DNA of 8,238 nt from Flavobacteriales bacterium (GTDB lineage: Bacteria > Bacteroidota > Bacteroidia > Flavobacteriales_F > PHOS-HE28). The position numbers and the translations under genes were made by a program. The stretch is taken from the NCBI GenBank assembly GCA_020437875.1, contig JAGQVR010000125.1, positions 1 through 8,238 of the forward strand, written 5' to 3'. Shown in pieces: positions 5,550 through 8,238 of this stretch. Below the pieces are notes generated by a model. It did no database searches. It saw nothing but the letters and a program-made list of their open reading frames with translations, and was not told the DNA's origin. Within the stretch, counting starts at the first letter, position 1; the number at the start of each line of letters is the position of its first letter.

Positions 5550-6320
5550 TTGGAAAGCCACGAGGACAATCAGGAAGCGCTGAAGCAGCGTATCGACCCC
5601 AAGCGGGTCCCGCGGCACATCGCCGTCATCATGGATGGCAACGGCAGGTGGGCCGAGCGCCAGGGCGAGCACCGGGTGGTGGGCCATGCCAATGGCGTGC
5701 GTTCCGTGCGCGAGGCCTTGGTGGCCTGCCGGGAGATCGGGGTGGGGTACCTGACGCTGTACGCCTTCAGCACGGAGAATTGGAACCGTCCGAAACCGGA
5801 GGTGGATGCGTTGATGGACCTCTTGGTGAAGACGGTCGTTGGTGAGCTGGAGGAGCTGAATGCGAACGGGGTGCGCCTGAACACGATCGGAGACACCGCC
5901 GCCCTGCCGGAGAGCTGCCGGACCACGCTGCTGGACGCCATCGCGGCCACCGCCAAGAACGATAGGATCACCATCACACTGGCCCTAAGCTACAGTGCAC
6001 GCTGGGAAATGGTGGGCATGGCCCGTGCCATCGCCAGGGAGGCGAAGGAAGGGCTGTTGGATCCGGAAGCCATCACCGAAGCCACGGTCGCCGACCGGCT
6101 CAGTACGGCCGGCATGCCCGACCCGGAGCTGCTGATCCGCACCAGTGGAGAGCACCGGATCAGCAACTTCCTGTTGTGGCAGATCGCCTATGCCGAGCTC
6201 TGGTTCACGCCGGTGATGTGGCCGGACTTCCGAAAGGAACACCTGTTCCAGGCGGTGATCGACTACCAGTGCCGCGAGCGTCGCTTCGGCCTCATCAGCG
6301 AACAAGTGACCCCCGGATGA
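5550..6320 (+). CDS. uppS: isoprenyl transferase / (di-trans,poly-cis)-undecaprenyl diphosphate synthase
   Basis: UppS extends farnesyl diphosphate with eight isopentenyl diphosphates to make undecaprenyl diphosphate, the lipid carrier for peptidoglycan and surface glycans, acting at the inner face of the cytoplasmic membrane. The signatures of a cis-prenyltransferase are all present: HIAVIMDGNGRWAE at 23-36 with the catalytic Asp29 (Mg and diphosphate binding), YAFSTENWNRP at 71-81, ALSYSARWE at 145-153, and MPDPELLIRTSGEHRISNF at 189-207. Length is 256 from the proposed TTG (E. coli 253). No ATG or GTG lies in frame ahead of the essential MDGNGRW motif, so the start must be non-canonical: TTG at 5550 (chosen), TTG at 5538 (inside the promoter-like box), or CTG at 5580, which would give MKQRIDPKRVPRH, close to the usual family N-terminus. 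The stop overlaps the bamA start as ATGA. Function is certain; the exact start is not. Confidence 0.93.
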   Translation: MESHEDNQEALKQRIDPKRVPRHIAVIMDGNGRWAERQGEHRVVGHANGVRSVREALVACREIGVGYLTLYAFSTENWNRPKPEVDALMDLLVKTVVGELEELNANGVRLNTIGDTAALPESCRTTLLDAIAATAKNDRITITLALSYSARWEMVGMARAIAREAKEGLLDPEAITEATVADRLSTAGMPDPELLIRTSGEHRISNFLLWQIAYAELWFTPVMWPDFRKEHLFQAVIDYQCRERRFGLISEQVTPG

Positions 6321-8238
6321 TGCGCGCGCTCCTCTCCTTCCTCCTCGGTCTCTCGGTGATCGCATCCATGGCGCAGGTCACCAAGCAGCCGGTGATGGAC
6401 CCTGCCGTGCCGCTCGAATATGAGATCGGTGGTATCACCGTGAGCGGGACCAGGACCACGGACCCGAACGCGGTGAAGCTCTTCACCGGCCTCCAGGTCG
6501 GCGACAAGGTGACCATCCCGGGTGAACGCATCAGCCGCGCCATCGAGAACCTCTGGGAGCAGAAGCTGTTCAGCGACATCAGCATCGAGGCGGCCGAGAT
6601 CCGCGGGCGGACGATCTTCCTGCACATCATCGTCACGGAGAAGCCCCGTCTTTCGCGCTTCAAATTCGAGGGTGTCACCAAGAACGAGGGCGACAAGTTG
6701 CGCGACGAGATCCAGCTCATCCGCGGCCAGCAGGTGAACGACGCGGTGGTGGCCAACACCCGCACGGTCATCCGCAAGTACTTCGTTGAAAAGGGTTTCC
6801 TGCGCACCACGGTGGACATCATCCAACGAGCGGACACGGCGCGAACGGCCCCCGAGAACAGCGACCTACTGATCATCAAGGTGGAGAAGGGACCGAAGGT
6901 GAAGATCAAGGAGGTCGAATTCGTGGGGAATGAGAGCGTTAGCGACCGACGGCTGCGGCGCGCCATGAAGAAGACAAGGCGCAAGCGGTGGTACAACCTT
7001 TTCGGCGGCAGCAAATTCATCAGCAACGAGTTCAAAGCGGACAAGAACGCGGTGCTCGATGTATACAACGAGAAGGGGTACCGGAACGCCGCCATCGTGA
7101 AGGACACGGTGTACGATGTGAGCAGCAAGCGCATCGGCATCCGCGTCACGGTGGATGAAGGGGCCAAGTTCCACTGGCGCAATGTGTCCATCACCGGCAA
7201 CACCAAACACAGCACCGACACGCTCCTCTCGATCCTGAACATCCAGAAGGGTGACGTGTACAACAAGAAGCTGCTGGACAGCCGACTGTACATGAACCCC
7301 ACTGGTCGCGACATCACCTCGCTCTACATGGATGATGGCTACCTCAGCTTCTATCCGGACCCGGTGGAACTGCTGGTGGAGGGCGACAGCATCGATCTGG
7401 ACCTGCGGATCCGCGAGGGGCGGCAGTTCCGGATACGTAGCATCCTGATCAAGGGGAACAGCAAGACGAACGAACATGTGATCCGAAGGGAGATCCGCAC
7501 GAAGCCGGGACAGCTCTTCAACCGCAGCGATGTGATCCGGACCCAACGCGAACTGAGCACCCTGGGTTACTTCAACCCGGAGACCTTGGGCGTGAATCCG
7601 ATCCAGGACCCGCGCACAGGCACGGTGGACCTCGAGTACACCGTGGAGGAGAAACCTAGCGACCGGCTGGAGTTGAGTGGTGGTTGGGGGGCCGGGCGCG
7701 TAGTGCTCTCACTTGGTGTCTCATTCACCAACTTCAGCCTGCGCAACACCTTCAAGAAGGGAGCCTGGGCGCCGCTGCCGGCCGGTGACGGCCAGACCCT
7801 GAACCTGCGTGCTCAGACGAACGGCCGCTTCTTCCAGAGCTACAGCCTGAGCTTCGTGGAACCGTGGCTGGGGGGACGCAAGCCGAACTCACTCAGCCTC
7901 TCCGGCTACTGCTCCGTGCAATCGAACGGGGAGCGCACTTACATCGATACGGACGCGGGGCGGATCCGGAACCCGAACCTGCAGAAGCTGGTGATCTGGG
8001 GTGCCACGGTCGGGCTGGGTAAGCGCCTCACCTGGCCGGATGATTACTTCATCCTGCGCTTGTCACAGAGCTACCAGAACTACGACCTACGCAACTTCAG
8101 CAGTGGCAGCGTGGTCTTCGACTTCGTCAATGGCAACAGCAACGTGCTCGCTTACCAGTTCCAGATCTCGCGGAACTCGGTGGATCAGCCCTTCTTCGCA
8201 CGGACGGGTTCGGACATCAGTTTCAGCGTGAAGGCGAC
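6317..8238 (+). CDS. bamA: outer-membrane protein assembly factor BamA (3' end beyond window)
   Basis: BamA is the barrel core of the BAM complex that inserts beta-barrel proteins into the outer membrane. The frame is open to the right edge: 640 codons visible, no stop. A signal peptide (MMRALLSFLLGLSVIASMAQ) is followed by five POTRA repeats at about 35-108 (EIGGITVSGTRTTDP), 109-193 (PRLSRFKFEGV), 194-282 (KIKEVEFVGNESV), 283-368 (FHWRNVSITGNTKHS) and 369-446 (FRIRSILIKGNSKTN). Each ends in the typical LFSDI, GF, GY or GYF segment and a beta strand. The barrel begins near 447 (SDRLELSGGWGAGRVVLSLG, NFSLRN). The basic stretch MKKTRRKRWYNLFGGSKF in POTRA3 and the GRDITSLYMDDGYL segment in POTRA4 resemble Bacteroidota BamA. 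The ATG at 6317 overlaps the uppS stop; a second ATG at 6320 is nearly equivalent. The loop-6 VRGF motif and C-terminal beta-signal lie outside the window. OmpH/Skp-type chaperone genes often follow in related genomes. Confidence 0.96.
   Translation, partial: MMRALLSFLLGLSVIASMAQVTKQPVMDPAVPLEYEIGGITVSGTRTTDPNAVKLFTGLQVGDKVTIPGERISRAIENLWEQKLFSDISIEAAEIRGRTIFLHIIVTEKPRLSRFKFEGVTKNEGDKLRDEIQLIRGQQVNDAVVANTRTVIRKYFVEKGFLRTTVDIIQRADTARTAPENSDLLIIKVEKGPKVKIKEVEFVGNESVSDRRLRRAMKKTRRKRWYNLFGGSKFISNEFKADKNAVLDVYNEKGYRNAAIVKDTVYDVSSKRIGIRVTVDEGAKFHWRNVSITGNTKHSTDTLLSILNIQKGDVYNKKLLDSRLYMNPTGRDITSLYMDDGYLSFYPDPVELLVEGDSIDLDLRIREGRQFRIRSILIKGNSKTNEHVIRREIRTKPGQLFNRSDVIRTQRELSTLGYFNPETLGVNPIQDPRTGTVDLEYTVEEKPSDRLELSGGWGAGRVVLSLGVSFTNFSLRNTFKKGAWAPLPAGDGQTLNLRAQTNGRFFQSYSLSFVEPWLGGRKPNSLSLSGYCSVQSNGERTYIDTDAGRIRNPNLQKLVIWGATVGLGKRLTWPDDYFILRLSQSYQNYDLRNFSSGSVVFDFVNGNSNVLAYQFQISRNSVDQPFFARTGSDISFSVKA

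Noticed and set aside
6888..7032. Basic Lys/Arg-rich patch in POTRA3 of BamA as a possible insertion
   Set aside because: A similar MKKT...W...SKF segment is, to my knowledge, usual in Bacteroidota BamA, so it is lineage-typical rather than novel.
6295..7317. 340-codon open frame on the minus strand inside bamA
   Set aside because: It lies antisense to a clear BamA reading frame, is rich in Ser/Arg/Leu with no recognisable motif, and is the expected shadow of GC-rich codon bias.
1..8238. Mobile elements, tRNA/rRNA genes, CRISPR arrays, riboswitches or toxin-antitoxin pairs
   Set aside because: No transposase, integrase, regularly spaced repeats, cloverleaf-like sequence or long structured leader was seen; almost every base is in a conserved gene.

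Overview
The window looks like chromosomal core sequence from a GC-rich member of the Bacteroidota, most likely the Flavobacteriales. This rests on four observations. The gene order pdxJ | CBS-domain gene - nadK - porG/DUF6089 - uppS - bamA is characteristic of that group. The start codons lack Shine-Dalgarno sequences. Short motifs resembling the Bacteroidota TAnnTTTG -7 box lie in the intergenic gaps. PorG is a component of the type IX secretion system (T9SS), which is confined to Bacteroidota. By eye the GC content is around 60%, high for the order. I see no mobile element, tRNA, rRNA or CRISPR array, and coding density is very high.

Left part, minus strand (1-1565): a three-gene unit transcribed leftward, pdxJ (pyridoxine 5'-phosphate synthase), then a YbfF-like alpha/beta hydrolase, then the first 20 codons of a signal-peptide-bearing protein cut by the window edge. 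Both junctions are 4-base ATGA overlaps. The 77-base divergent gap (1566-1642) carries a near-symmetric inverted repeat with one promoter-like -7 box per arm, one facing each way.

Right part, plus strand (1643-8238): a CBS/ACT-like protein, a small Omp85-family protein with one POTRA domain, NAD kinase (nadK), a DUF6089/PorG-like outer-membrane protein, undecaprenyl diphosphate synthase (uppS, apparently with a non-ATG start), and bamA with all five POTRA domains and the start of the barrel before the window ends. Gaps are 9, 3, 62 and 32 bases and a 4-base overlap, so this is probably one operon with possible internal promoters before porG and uppS.

The rightward genes combine outer-membrane protein assembly (BamA and the second Omp85 protein), a T9SS outer-membrane component (PorG), synthesis of the lipid carrier for cell-wall and surface glycans (UppS) and NADP supply (NadK). 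Most of this cluster is known biology. The least-explained parts are the extra Omp85 gene between the CBS gene and nadK, the CBS/ACT-like protein of unknown ligand, the dyad between the divergent units, and the uppS start with a promoter motif almost on top of it.
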